Shown: positions 38,141 to 50,922 of the stretch, piece by piece
Position numbering within the stretch: the stretch's first letter is position 1
How the letters are laid out: the number at the start of each line of letters is the position of its first letter
DNA from: Setophaga petechia
Taxonomy: Eukaryota > Chordata > Aves > Passeriformes > Parulidae
Length of the DNA: 64,000 nucleotides
Reading direction: 5' to 3'
Assembly: GCA_024362935.1 (NCBI GenBank)
Contig: JANCRA010000025.1
Coordinates: forward strand, 9,078,936-9,142,935
The notes under the pieces: model-generated
The model's database searches: none
Told to the model about the DNA's origin: nothing
Seen by the model: only the letters and a program-made list of their open reading frames with translations
Position numbers and translations under genes: made by a program

Positions 38141-38388
38141 CATCAGCAGCCTGTGAGAACTCTGCATATTTTCCTACTAGACCTGATCAAAAGAGCAATC
38201 ACCTTCATTTTGTTTATGAGAACCCTATAGAAATTTCAGATACTGATCAAGTAATAAATACCCATCTCACTGATGAGCATAACAAGGACTCTGCCATGCT
38301 TACACTGGACTCCTGTGAAAAAGGCGTGGGTTCCCCTTCAATCCATTCAGCTATGCAATGTCCCCAAACGGTGAAAGGGAAACCATAA

Positions 38389-39418
38389 AACTGAATGTGA
38401 TGCACATCATCCCAAGAAATTCATGCCCTGTGAGTCCCTTGGCAAAACTCTCCCAGCTTCAGAAATGCTCTACTTTGCAAAAGAGCCTGATGCAATTTAG
38501 CATCGGATCTGCTTGGTTCTTCCTGGAACAATGTCAGATCTCCTGAGAGGAGAGCTTCCCATGACACACTCCAATTAGAGCTGGTGTCAGTAAACAGGCC
38601 TCTTGTTAAAACCATCCAACGATCTTCATGAGAACCTGTTCTTAGCTGCCTACAGAAAACTACAATAGATAACTACAAGAATCAGTTTAGAAATTTCTGG
38701 TGTTGTGAATATATTTTCTACTGTTTAGAGATAAGGAGTTTCAACCAGATATCAGTATGATAACTAAATCAATCTACAACCAGAGACTATGGTAACAGGT
38801 GGACATAGAACAGAGATGGCAAAAATACTGTGTTTTCAGCTAAGAATAGCTAATAAAACAGATTTTGTATCTTGTTTGTATGAGTGACTCACAAAAGTAA
38901 GAGTTGCAATGTAAACAGGAATTACTTGAAGAAAAGGTAACTGTAGAGGCTGAAAATTACAATTATCCCAAAAAAGCACTTTTACAGTCAAGTATAACAA
39001 TTATTAGCACCCTTCTATGGCAGCAGAGTGAATTTCAAACAATGTTTCAGCCATCTATTTCAGAACCATGATCTCAAATGCTTAAGTACTGCTGTACAAC
39101 TCTTTCCAGCACTAGTAGAGGTATCTACTAGTAAACAGAAAAATACAGCTATTCACTGCTTGGCCTATCATAAGCACCATTCAAAATCTTCCCAGAAAAG
39201 ATACCATTTAGAAGAAGTGACTGTATTTTTTTTCTATTCAAGATTACCCACTATATACCATAATAACACACAAAATTGCCTTGTGGGCTAAAATGCTACA
39301 ATGAGATACTTTCACTCTGACTGTGAAAAACACAGTTTGATGGGTTCCTGCCATTTTCAGAAATCAGGCCACCAGGTCAGCCAACTATGCTTTACAGAGA
39401 TTTAGCCACTAGTCCCCG

Positions 39419-39455
<37 letters not shown>

Positions 39456-41888
39456 TATAAATATTTTAAACACGTATTCCATGACTTATTAAACTGAGTT
39501 CTCAGATATTCTGCAAGGATTCATAAAGCAGCACTTTCCAAGTCACCTCTCCCTGTTACAGTAAATTATGTTGTCCATTCCTCTGTTTGATTGGCAGCCT
39601 TTAAATCTCCCTACCCCATTGAGTTTGTGCCATGTGAAGCAACAGCAAAAGAAGATCTTGTTTTCAATTTTTCAGGGTCAGATTGTCTTTCAGTAACACG
39701 GATGTCATTCATGACACAATGAATGAGAGTCATAGCCAGGCCACTAAAAGAAGCGATGTTAACTCTGAAAATAAAAAGAAAACATCAAAGGTAAAAGTAA
39801 AAAACTCTGTTTAAGTCAAAAACAGGCAGGAAGGCAGCAGGCAGAAGCAGGGACTGATGCAGAAAGATAGCATCAGGCACAAATCCCAATATTTTCTCTG
39901 CATGACCAGTTTACCACTGCTGCTATTTACAACACAATAATCCATAGCAGGACTAAAAACCCCCAGAGCTGACACTTCAAAAACATTGGCTACAAACACA
40001 GAGCATGTTCTGCATACTCCAAATAAATTAATTTACCTGTTTGAGAAATATTTTCTGCAGTAAGTATTAAGAAAGAAATAAAACAGCCATACAAGAAGCA
40101 AACAAATGTAAGTATTAAAACTTAGCTTAGAGTTCTTTTTCTCTCAAACCTGTTTTGATTATGTGATAGAACCACAGTTTGTTTTCACCTAGGCCAGTGG
40201 TCAGATGAACAAAGCTAAATATTTCCTGCTCTCAAGTGCCCTGAAACCATGTTTTTCACCCAAGCATATTTCATTGCAGTCAGAGATGAGATTTTAGCAT
40301 GATTTTATTTGAGGTTGTGCTTTTGTCTTTGCCAGCTCTTTTTCTATTACCATTATAATTTCCTGAGTTTTAAGAGTCAGTTATCATGAGCAAAAGTTTG
40401 GAGAGAGTGGTTTAAGTCATGGTCACTCCGCCTTCCCATCTGGGTCAGCTGCATATATGCAAAGAACCATCAAAAAAGTTAGGGAGGGAGAGAGAAAAGG
40501 AGGATGGAAGGCTTCACCACACTAAATGAAAAGCAAACAATATGCATATCAGCATCCTAAGGAGATGTACCACTCTGCTGGGAAAAACCAAGACAAAAGA
40601 ATTATCTGACACAACAGTTCAAAGCATATTGCACCTGTCAAAACGTCTGTCATCTTCTATAGAAATGCACCATTCTAAAAGAAAAAAGGGAAACTCTAGC
40701 AAAGTCACTCAGAAACAACAGGCCACTTTGTCTCCTTCCTTCCAGCCAACTCCTCCATCTGAAAGCCATTTAACTCAATGCTAAAGATTGCCTGGAAGGA
40801 CCAGACAATAGGAAGGTCTCTTTCATTGTCAAGGACAGTTACACTTTGAAGATGATGCTCAAAAGGGGTTAAAATGGGTCAACAAGCAATTGTTGGGTCT
40901 ATCCAAGGAAATGTGAACAGAACATTGTTAAAGTCCCACACACAAAAAAATCTAAAAGAGCACATCTTTAAGCTGGGGAAGTATGGGGGAGCACACACAA
41001 AATGCTGATGTAATATCATAGTGAAATGGAGATAAAAAAACCCCTATCAATAGAAATGGTAAAACTGAATTTCAGTAGATAAGTCAGGTCTTAGCAACAT
41101 ACATCCAAACCACAGTAAAGGCAAGAGAAATACAAACTGACTAACCAAGGGAAAACCAACAGCAGCTCTGACAGAAATGGATGTCATTTTTCCACAACTT
41201 TTCATTTGTCTGCTTCCAGTTCTCATGACATGCCTTTGGGAATCACTGTATGTTGCAAAGCTAAATGCAATAGGTACACCTTAGGTACTGAAATTGACTT
41301 ACTTATTTGTGTATAACAGCTGCTTTAAGGGAAAAAAAGGTGGAAAATATTTTTTTCTTTCATGCAGATTATCTAAATCAATACTTATACAGCCTACTGA
41401 GCCTCTTTGAGTGCGTGTGCTCTCTTCATGCTTACATGAAACACAGAAATTGCCATTTTATAAAAGCTTCTAGACTTAATTTACACAAATCTAATTCCTA
41501 AGGTAAATCTTCCATGAAATAAAGGATTCATCTAAAGCCATTTATTTATCCAAAACCCAATTCTCATTTTTATTATTAATAAAAATGTCTAATTTCTCTG
41601 TAAATCAAATTTTAATTTGTTTTTGATTCTTAAATGCAGCATTGCATAGGAATATAGTCACCAAGTCTGAAAAAGCCTCAGCTTAGCAGAGCTAGCCATG
41701 AAGCATATTCATTTGCATCTGCATTTGTAGCAAAGGGCCACTCCCTTATGAGGAGCTTCAGACAGGAAAAATGCCTGGAAGTTCAGTTCTTTGAAGGAAG
41801 TAGCAAAAATTCCAACAGCTCCACAGCAGGTAAGGAGTCAGTTCTGTTTTCACAAACTTGCATCTCTGAACTAGGTCAGTGACTACAG
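38389..41888. other. Non-coding stretch, no gene seen
   Basis: AT-rich unique DNA containing the A32 run. A stretch near 40400-40470 with CACTCCGCC and GCATATATGCAAAG may be regulatory, on impression only. Confidence 0.45.
39422..39453 (+). repeat. A32 homopolymer
   Basis: Thirty-two consecutive A residues. The upstream 120 bases match no gene or SINE that I recognise and no flanking duplication is obvious, so retroposition is not supported. Run length is likely unreliable in sequencing. Confidence 0.95.
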
Positions 41889-42470
41889 AATCACAGAATA
41901 GCAGGAGTCCCAAGGGACCCACAAGGATCATTGAGTCCAGCCCTATATGGAACCAGAATTCCCACCTGAAAGTATTGTCCACATGTTCCTTGAACTCTGT
42001 CAGACTTGGTGCTGTGCCCACTTCTCTGGAGAATGTGTTCCAGTCCCCAAGTTCTACACTGGGTGTAGAACCTTTTCCTAATATCTACATGTCCCCCCTG
42101 ACAAAACTTCATGTAGTCCCCCTAGGCCCTGCCACCACAGAGAAGAGATCATGGTTTGCTCCTCCTCTTCCCCTCATGAGGAAGGTGCAGACTGCAATAA
42201 GGTCCCCCTCAGTCTCCTCCAGGCCAAACAGACCAAGTGACCTCAGCCACTCTTCATATGGTTTCCCCTCTAGACACCTCACCATCTCCATGGTCCCACT
42301 TGACACTAAGAGCTTTAGATCTCCATTATATTGCAGCGTCCAAAACTGTCCCCAGCTGTCACTCGAGGTGAGGCCACCCTGGTGCAGAGCAGAGTGGGAC
42401 AATCCCCTCCCTTGCGTGGCTGGTGATGCTGCATCTGATGCACTCCAGGGCCATTTCTTCAAGACTGTGA
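41889..42470 (-). mobile_element. CR1 LINE 3' part, about 580 bp
   Basis: The left end reads AGAATCACAGAATAGCAGGA and GAGTCCAGCCC, the reversed CR1 3' terminus. Further right, TCCTCTTCCCCTCATGAGGA, CTCCTCCAGGCCAAACAGAC and CCATGGTCCCACTTGACACT correspond to the end of the CR1 ORF2. The - strand frame (42109-42462) still shows the C-terminal pattern (YEEWLRSLGLFGLEETEGDL). The + strand 198-codon frame across this copy is not a gene. It is 5'-truncated and inactive. Confidence 0.9.
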
Positions 42471-45430
42471 AATGATGGACATAACACTGTTTCCCATTAT
42501 TATCACTCTCAATAAAAAAGCAGTTTCAATGACCTGTAACTTCTATAATGTTTTTTTCCCTTGTAAAGCTAGATATTCCTTAAATGGTAATTTAAGAACA
42601 ACATTTTCAAGAGTTTACAAAGTCACTTTTTCAGTATAAAATCTCTTTGAGCTGCCTTATTGACAAAGAATTTAATCTCAATAACATTGGAAACTTGTAA
42701 CAAGCCCTAGTCAGGTTTTAGAGATATGATGAAACCCCATTTTGTATCTGCTTTCTTTCTATACTTCACATCCATATCCTGCCTTCCAAGAGAAAAAAAA
42801 TAAATACTCAGAAATATTGATGTCTCAGTGTTCAACCAGCACCAAACCTGTCTATTAACATAAACTGAGTTGAAAGCCCCATAGACTTATCCTTGATACT
42901 TCATGCCATTTTCCTCTGATTTTCAAACTTGTTTTTTTCAGTAGCCTTTTATAACCTCGTGGAAATTATTATCCAGTACTAAAATGTCACAAGGGTCACA
43001 GTAGTGTTATCAGTGCCTCTTTCAAAATTAACGATTTTCAAGATTTTTAGGCTTGCTGCAAAAGTTGTCTTGAACCAGACCACTCATAACCGTGATGAAA
43101 ATGATCATTACACAACCAATAGTTCATGCTGTGCCATTTAGACAAATATGGCTAAACCAGCTTCATGAGAATTGCCTGACAGGGGTCAAAGTAAAACTCC
43201 CCCTACCAGCAGTGTGGGGCAACTCATGTTGTGTCATTATTCTGGTTTTCCTCCTCCATCATGCACTTCCTCTCATATTCTTCCACTATCCTCCACAAGA
43301 CCATGTTCCCCCCTCCCTGCATTTCCTTCAGGTGACATCTCCCCCTAGACAGCTCATGAGTCACAGAAGACCATGTTCCAGAGAACAAGGGAATCCTTGT
43401 GCCCTTGATACGTTGGGATGTTGGGGATGAGAGCAGGCCACTGCACCAGAGGCAAAAGAGAAGGAAAGCAATGTTTGAGATCATGAAATGGGGATGCCAC
43501 ACTCACAGTTATCTTCCCAGGATGTGAGAAACCTCTGTGTGCTCAGGGTCAGTGACAGCTCAAGAGAATGAAATGCTAAACTCTTAACAGAGCTACAGTA
43601 CGCATGGGAAAATCCTACTTGCATAATCTAAGACTGAAACTAAACTCATGTTCTGTATAAAGTTCCAATTATAGATATAGACACAATCTTTTTTCCCCTT
43701 TTCTATTTATTATCATGATTACATACATTTTTCTCACTGAAAAAACCCCAACCCAATATCCTGCTCATATCTATTTCTATTGGACTATTTCTATTGACAA
43801 ATAATGCTTGCTGAAATTTTCCAAAATGCTTTATCCTAACATTGACACCTGGCAAAAGAAATATCAGCTTTAATATTAGCTCAGCTAAGTGGTGCAAATG
43901 CAAAAAATTGTGATGATGAATGTGGAAAGACATCACTAATGGCACCATAAATTGAATAAACTGAAAAATCAGTATCAAGTACAAAGGCTTTTCATGACAA
44001 ATGTGAATTTGAGTTTATGGGGTTTTTTCTAATTAGAATATAATTAGGATTTCTATTTCCCTGTGATTTACAGCACTCTGTAGATAACACAAAAATGCTG
44101 GCTCAATTTTTCTGCTGGTGTGTCTCTGTAAAAGGCAGCTGACAAGCAGCAAATTTGTCTTTTTTTTTCGTACTTGGCTACAATCATGTGTTTATCATGT
44201 GTGCCTGTACAGTGTTAAGGCAGATGTAATCTCCAATACTGACCATTCTCCTGTACTCATGTATGAACATGTGACCAAGAACAAGCTTTAATAACAGATC
44301 ATTATCCCTCTTTATAGAAATACCAATCGTTACATCAGGAAAAGAAGAAAATCATGTGTAACTTTAGAAAAGCAATTATATCCATTAATAATAACTAGCT
44401 GTGGATCAGAAGGAACACTTGACAAAAAATACAGGTGTAAGTTTTCTGAAACAAATTTAAATTTTTGCAGGTAGTAAATACATTAAAAAATTCAAAGTCT
44501 TTTAACTAATAACTAAAGAGCAAAAGTTCTAAGTCCGCCTGATAATGTAATTGCAATGAATCATTTAGCCATCATTTAGCGCACTTCAGATACACTTCTG
44601 AAGATGAGAAATGAAAAAAAAAAGTCCCCTTTAGATGGTTTTTTCAGTGTTTTCATAAGATATGAGGGGTTTTCCTCACTAAAAAAAGCCTGGCTCATCA
44701 GATCTCAGGGGTGTATACCTGACTGTCACAATGCAATTCGATTCTGTCACTAAAAGTACAAATACAACTTTGTTCTCCTTTCATGTGTCACCATTAATTT
44801 GACTAGATAAATTAATATTCCAGGATTTTTTAGGATTTTTTGTTTCTGTCTACCAAAGAGAACAAGGAATCACACACAGTCCCCTTCTTGTCTTTCCAAA
44901 TAATTCTCCCCAAAGCTAGGGCCAAAAGGCAGCAGGGGCAGGTGCACGTGTCGAAGTCCTGCCAGCCAAGCCCCAGCAGCAGGGGCATGAAAAGCACACA
45001 GCCAAGAGCAGATGCAGAGCACCAGCCAAGCTCCTGGCTGAGTTTCATGTAGCCCCTGTTCTGCTGCCAGAGGAGAGCTCTGGCCACCTGCCTGGCCAGC
45101 TCAGGACCAGCCAGCCCCACTCCACTGCAGCCCCTGCAGCACCTCCTCGGGGCTCTGCTGGCTAGCAATGTGTTCACACTGACAGGAACTAAATGTGAAC
45201 TCAGAAAACAAGAACTGTTAGCAATGCAACTGAGCAAAAACACAGCACAGACTTCAGGTACCTTGGGGGTTAATGACTGCACACAGAGACCCACATGTTC
45301 AAGTCACCTGAAGTACCAATGAAACACAACTCCAGCATGGGCTACCTGCCCAAACACTTACTGGAACCCATTTTACAGCACATTTCTATATTAAAGCAAG
45401 CTCATACTCACCCATCCTCTGTGTCTCCAG
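42471..45430. other. Non-coding stretch, GC-rich patch near 45 kb
   Basis: Mostly AT-rich unique DNA. The 44890-45180 segment is notably GC-rich and carries a 154-codon - strand frame dominated by L, A and C, without a recognised domain. It may be an unrecognised repeat. It lies just left of the large CR1 copy. Confidence 0.45.
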
Positions 45431-46273
45431 GTGAATTGTGGTTAAGTCTGTCCTTGCTCTTGAGAGCAGAGACATCAGCAGGACACAGCTCCTGCCTCTG
45501 TGTGGGAAAGGCAGACACTGGATCATGTCTTCCCTCCAGCAGATCAACATTCCCACCCAACATGGTGTCACTTGCACACTGACTAAGGGTACATTGGATC
45601 CCCTCATCCAGATCATTGATAAAGACATTCAACAGGACTGGCCCTAGTCCTGAGCCCTAGGGAACAATTCTACTCACCAGTCATCAGCTGGATGTAGCTC
45701 TGGTCACCACCTCTCTCTGGGCCTGGCCATCCAGACAGTTTTCTACACATTGAACAGTATAGAACACACATCCAAGCCATGAGCACTCAGTTTCTTCAGA
45801 GTAATGCAATGGGAAACAGTGTCCAGGTGGATCAAAGTCTAGGCAGACAACATCCATAGCCTTTCCCTAACTGCTAAGTGGGTGATCTGTCATAGAGCAG
45901 ATGAGGTTGGTCAAACAGGACCTGCCTTTCACAAACCCATGCTGGCTGGCCTGATCATCTGGTTATCTTGTCTGTGCTGTTTGATGGCACTCAAGATGAT
46001 CTGCTCCAGGACATTTCCTGGCACCAAGCTCAGGCTGACAGGCCTGTTGCTCCCCAGATCTTCCTTCCAGATTTTCTTATAGATTGGCCACACATCAGCT
46101 AACCTCCAGTCACCTGGGACCTCCCCAGTTAGTCAGAACTGCTGGTAAATGATGGAAAGTGGCTTGGTGGTCTCTTCTGCCAGCTCCCTTACTATCCTGG
46201 AGTGGATTCCATCTAGCCCTATAGGCTTATGCGTGTCCAAGTGGTTTAGAAAGGACCATTTCCCCTTCCTAGA
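45431..46273 (-). mobile_element. CR1 LINE ORF2 region, outer copy, left part
   Basis: On the + strand, CATTGGATCCCCTCATCCAG, ATCATTGATAAAGACATTCA, TCCAGGACATTTCCTGGCAC and CAGAACTGCTGGTAAATGAT reproduce, in reverse, the reverse-transcriptase half of CR1 ORF2. The frame is broken by substitutions and small indels. It is split from 46849-47200 by a younger CR1 inserted at 46274. Neither CR1 3' terminus nor tail is found at its left edge, so the 3' end has been lost or lies in unrecognised sequence. Confidence 0.9.
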
Positions 46274-46848
46274 GTCATAGACTATGCTGAATTGGAAGGG
46301 ACCCACAAGAATCATTGAGTCCAACTCCTGGCCCTGCACAGAACACCCCAAGAGTCACACCATGTGCCTCAGAGTGTTGTTCAAATGCTTCTGTCACTCC
46401 ATCAGGCTCGGTGCTGTGACCATTCCCTGAGGAGCCTGTTCCAGTGCCTAACCATTCTGTAGCTGTAGAGCCTTTTTTCCTGATACCCAACCTAAATCCC
46501 CTTTAACACAACTCAAGGCCGTTTCCTTGAGTCCTGTTGCTGGTCACAAGAGTGAAGTAGAGTGCTACTTGCTCCTCCTCTTCCCCTCACAAGGAAGTTG
46601 TAGGCCATGGTGAGGCCTCTCCTCAGTCTCGTCTTCTCCAGGCTCAACAGACCAAGTGTCCTCAAACACTTCTCATACAGCCTCCCCTCCAGATCCTTCA
46701 CCAGCCTCATGGCCCTCCTTTGGACACTCTCTAAGAGCTTAATGCCTTTTTTATGCTGTGGTGCCCAAAACTGCCCACAACGCTCAAGGTAGGACCACAC
46801 CAGCGTGAGTAGAGCAGGAAAATCGCCTCCTTTGCCTGACTAGTGATC
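46274..46848 (-). mobile_element. CR1 LINE 3' part, nested inside an older CR1
   Basis: Begins AGAGTCATAGACTATGCTGA, then GAGTCCAACTCCTGGCCCTG, and ends in the segment reading CCCACAACGCTCAAGGTAGG and GCGTGAGTAGAGCAGG. The - strand frame includes the pattern AMRLVKDLEGRLYEKCLRTL and LLSLEKTRLRRGL of the CR1 ORF2 C-terminus. It interrupts outer CR1 text: ACCATTTCCCCTTCCT on the left resumes as TACAGGGGTTTCATTCTTCT on the right. It is therefore the later insertion. Confidence 0.9.
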
Positions 46849-47200
46849 AATTACAGGGGTTTCATTCTTCTCCCTGTCCCTATATTTCAGTTTGGGGGCT
46901 TGGGATCTAGAGAACAACTCATCTTACTAGTGAAGACTGAGGCAAAGAAAGCACTAAATCCCTCCAGTTTCCCCCTCCTTTGTCGCTATACCCTCTTCCT
47001 CGCCTGCTTGTTTTCCAGCATGGGGGGACAAACTGCTCCTGTACCTTTAAGATCTCTTTCCTGGTGAATGTCCATCCTTCCTGGACTCCTTTGCTCTTCA
47101 GGACTGCCTCCCAATGGATTCTGCCAAAGATGCTCCTGAGCAGGCCACAGTCTGCCCTCTGGAAGTCCAAGGGAGCTATTTTGCTAGCATCAGCTGTAAA
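46849..47200 (-). mobile_element. CR1 LINE ORF2 region, outer copy, right part
   Basis: GGTTTCATTCTTCTCCCTGT, AGTGAAGACTGAGGCAAAGA and CCACAGTCTGCCCTCTGGAA continue the same reversed CR1 ORF2 as 45431-46273. Matches fade by about 47200. An internal deletion relative to the family is likely between about 47000 and 47060. Confidence 0.85.
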
Positions 47201-47787
47201 GAAATGAACACAGATCTAAGTCCACTGAACTGCCACTGGGAGTATTAGAATTTTGATTTATCAAGCCCCAAGTGAGTTTTATTCTCTATTACAATTATAG
47301 AAGTAAAATTTGTTTAAGATCCATGTAACACCACAAATAAGCAGTTCCAACTGTAGATCTAACATTTATTTCTACCATAGTGAAACAACAAGTTAAAGTG
47401 ACTCTTTTATCTCTAAGATGAAATTAGATAACTAAATAAAATCCCACAATATAAATAGTTATTTTAATACAGATAGCACCCAACAGCTTTAGTGCCACAG
47501 AGAAAATGAATGCAGAGAAATGTGGGTTTTGACATTTTTCCCCAGAGCCCAATTAAAATAAGCAAAGTAAAATGCACAGAAATAAAATATGTCTAGCAAA
47601 TATGTTTCTCTTAGCTTGATTTGCTACACACTACTGCACCACTGAAATGGGAATATTATCCACAAGTTATACTTCATATTAAGGACAGATGAAATGTATT
47701 GCTAATATGTGCTATATGAGGCATAATGAATCACAGACAGTCTCCAATTAGAGGTTTTATCCATAGTCATTATGGTCAAGATTAATA

Positions 47788-47835
47788 GATATTACAGCCA
47801 GAGGGGACTACTGTGATCATCTTTGACCATTGTTA
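47788..47835 (-). mobile_element. Very old CR1-like 3' fragment
   Basis: TAATAGATATTACAGCCAGA and GGGGACTACTGTGATCATCT resemble a 3'-end motif (CCAGAAGGGACCATTGTGAT) found in repeats of turtles and crocodilians, from memory. It is only about 48 bp. Confidence 0.4.
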
Positions 47836-48606
47836 TCATTGCTTTTCAGTGCATAAATCAATTGTTAAAATCTTACTTTAGATATAATTTAATTACGAGT
47901 TATGCAACAAAACACAAAGGAGGTTCACTGAAATAGCCTATAATTAAGTTCAATGATTTGCTTTCCTCCCCTTCATTCCATCATTATTAAGATTTGTTCT
48001 TCCAGTAGTTTGTCAAATTTAGTAGCATTTACAGCACTGAAGTTCCAAGCCATATGTTTATTCAAGAAAAAACAATATTTATGTAAAAATTAAGAATGTC
48101 TGCTCAGGAAAGAAGGGTTCACATCTTAAAATAAATTAAAAAAAAAAAAAAGCAAACGGCACGCGATATACCAGATTCCTATTGTGAGGCACAAATTCTT
48201 CACAACACTGGGAGACATTGCAGAACAAAAATACTATTAGAACTGTTTCAAAGGGAACATTTTTGGCTAGGATAGAGACTTTTGACATTATTTATTAGGT
48301 TCAAAAATGCCTAACAAAGGCCTAACAATAGTCCTGTGGAAACCACTACATCTGAGGCACTTTCTGTTGTTATGTGCAGGCATTGATTTGAAGATGGCCA
48401 GCATTAGTAGAACAATTCCCTCACAGCAGTCAATGCAAGTGAGCATTCATACACACACAAGCAAAAGCCTGTGAACAAACCATATGGAAACAAGAAAAAA
48501 AGTAAACATTTATTAACCTCTTTGTGGGAAGATGGGTGGAAGAACAGGCAAGCAGCGAAGGAGACGGTCATGCCAAATTTCTGCAAAAGAAGGTGTTTGC
48601 CCCGAG

Positions 48607-48628
48607 TTTTTTTTTTTTTTTTTTTTTT
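48607..48628 (+). repeat. T22 homopolymer
   Basis: Twenty-two consecutive T residues. Two frames read poly-F through it and are artefacts. No flanking retroposon was recognised. Confidence 0.95.
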
Positions 48629-50824
48629 GGTGGAATATGAAAAAGGCTGGAAAATGTCTTCAGTGCCATGGAAACTGGGGCTTCTCAGGCTGCCAGCAGT
48701 GCCACCACCCTTGGCCACCCAGACACACAGTCTGCATGATGCTCAGGTTGTCAGGTTTGTATGCTGCTCCTGCCCCCTTCCTCACTTTGCCTGAGAGGAC
48801 ACTGGCAAATGGGGAAAAAACTAAGCAAATTCATGGGAAAATAAATATAACTGAAGATTCAGCTCAGCAGCTATGACATACAGGCACACACACACAAAGA
48901 AACAAGAAGACTTCTTATTCTCACTACAGGAATACAGAAACTCATAAAACCTGTAGCTGGTACAGGCAGGAGGTTTGTGCATGGCAGAGGCCAATGGAAT
49001 GGTGCCTGTAGACCACCTGACACAAAGGAAGACTATCTTCCTATCATAGTGAGTTCAGAAAGTCACCTCCCTCCTCACTGAAGGTGGATGTACAAAACTT
49101 CATTTTACTTATAAGGCCGCTGGGACCTGAACATCTTATGCCATTGAATAGCCAGAGTAACATCTCACAATTAAACTGCTGAGGGTCACAGCTCAGTTCC
49201 TCTTCTTTTGCATTAAGCTCAATATAAGCTTCCTTATGATAGAAATTCTCATTTTCCAATGTAATCAGTATTTAAATTGATGTTGGAGGAAAGAGAGAGG
49301 AGTTCCAAGCTTTAGAAAATGCACTCTAAATATAGGTCTTTCATTTACATTTAAAATGTGATGAATGAGGTTACTGGTTTCTGAAATATGCTACAGAATA
49401 TTAGCTGATATAAAGAAATCTCAAACAGGCTCAGTTTGGTGCTGTTGAAGATGAGATTGAAAGAGAAATCTTTCATGAGTCCATTCAACGAAGGAGGAGA
49501 GAGCTAACACAGAACCAATTTGTGCCTGGCCCAGTAGATGCTCTCTCACAGCTGATTAACCTGGGCAATGCCCACCACACCCCAGGGAGTAGCTCACCTC
49601 TGCTCTCACCAAGCCACAGCCTCCTGAAGCTTTTCTTTTGCACCAAGTGCAGCAGCATTTTCATCCAGTGCCAGTGCTGGCCCACAGGGTATAAGGAGAT
49701 TGGGGTCCTTCCTTGTCCTCAGCCTAGTGGGGAAGAACCCCTGGCTGGGGGTGACTTGGAAATGTCCTGGGCACAATGAAACAACCCATTTGTCATCTCC
49801 TCTAAAACAGACTGAAACAGGTGCAGAAGAAAACCCAAACATTATACAGCAGAGCAACAACCAACAATCTAAAGTTAGTAACTCTCTTTCCTTTTACATG
49901 AAAATACTGCCTTTCCAGTACTCATAGATGAAAGAACATGAATTTCTAAATGCCAGGAGGGGATTTCTGAGTGCTGGGAGAGAGAAATGCTGCCTGCTTC
50001 AATCCAGCAGAATATTTAAGGTCAGCCCATACATCCACACAGCTACCCTTACTTAAAAATCAGGTTGTATGCAGAAAGCCCGAAGACCCAGACAGGATCA
50101 TAGATTGCACATATTCTTAATTTAATTTGCCTTCTCCTCATTTAGACCATTTACTGGAAACAGTTTAACTCCCCACCCAGTCTGTCTCTTTTTGTACTTG
50201 CTTTTAATTTTGGGTGTGTTCAGTGTTTCAAGCCTGATCAAAACAGGGGGTTTGTATGGCTTGCTTTAACTCATTTCTGAAAATGGGGAGATTGTCCTGT
50301 TTCCTGTGCACTAGACCTTGACAAGCAACGGCTGAATATTTTCCCACACCTCCTCTAGCCTGACTGGGAGGGACACGCCTTTGTATGGACAGTTTATTAT
50401 GTTCAACATACATACATTGTATTACTAGGGGGGTAGGCTACAAACTGTGCTTTACAGAAAGGTCAGAGCAAACTTGAAATTTATATGAATGACTATGTGC
50501 ACTTAGAACTGCACAAAAGTTCCTGAGCGCATTCAACAGTTCCATATTTTCTCACTGCATTGCCTTCAAATACATTGAAGAATGTTTTAAGGATTCTCAT
50601 TTCTGTAGTAAGTAATCTCTTAATCAGGACAATATTGCCTCTGAAGCAGTTCAAATACATGCTTTTAACTTCATTTAAAGTCAAGTCCAAGATTAGATTT
50701 GAAATATCTTTCCTTTTGAATGATAGCTTATTTTAGCAGACCACCTGAGCATATTAGTGTGATTATTATGTTATAAAGCATATAAGAATAGTAATTTGTA
50801 TTAAATTACAATATTCTAGCTATT

Positions 50825-50922
50825 GAATCATATAATGTGCTGAGTTGGAATGAACTCGCAAGGATTATTTAAGTCCACCTCCTGGCACAAAACAATCCCA
50901 GGAATCACTCCATGTTGGGTGT
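50825..50922 (-). mobile_element. CR1 LINE 3'-end fragment
   Basis: GAATCATATAATGTGCTGAG, TTGGAATGAACTCGCAAGGA and CAGGAATCACTCCATGTTGG follow the reversed avian CR1 3' end with more substitutions than the copies at 19600 and 46274. The surroundings are AT-rich. Confidence 0.75.

Noticed and set aside
38011..38388. 125-codon open frame
   Set aside because: No domain, signal peptide or splice context; partly inside a candidate regulatory block. Chance frame is more likely.
41879..42475. 198-codon open frame, longest in the window
   Set aside because: It runs antisense through a CR1 3' part whose true coding direction is the opposite strand.
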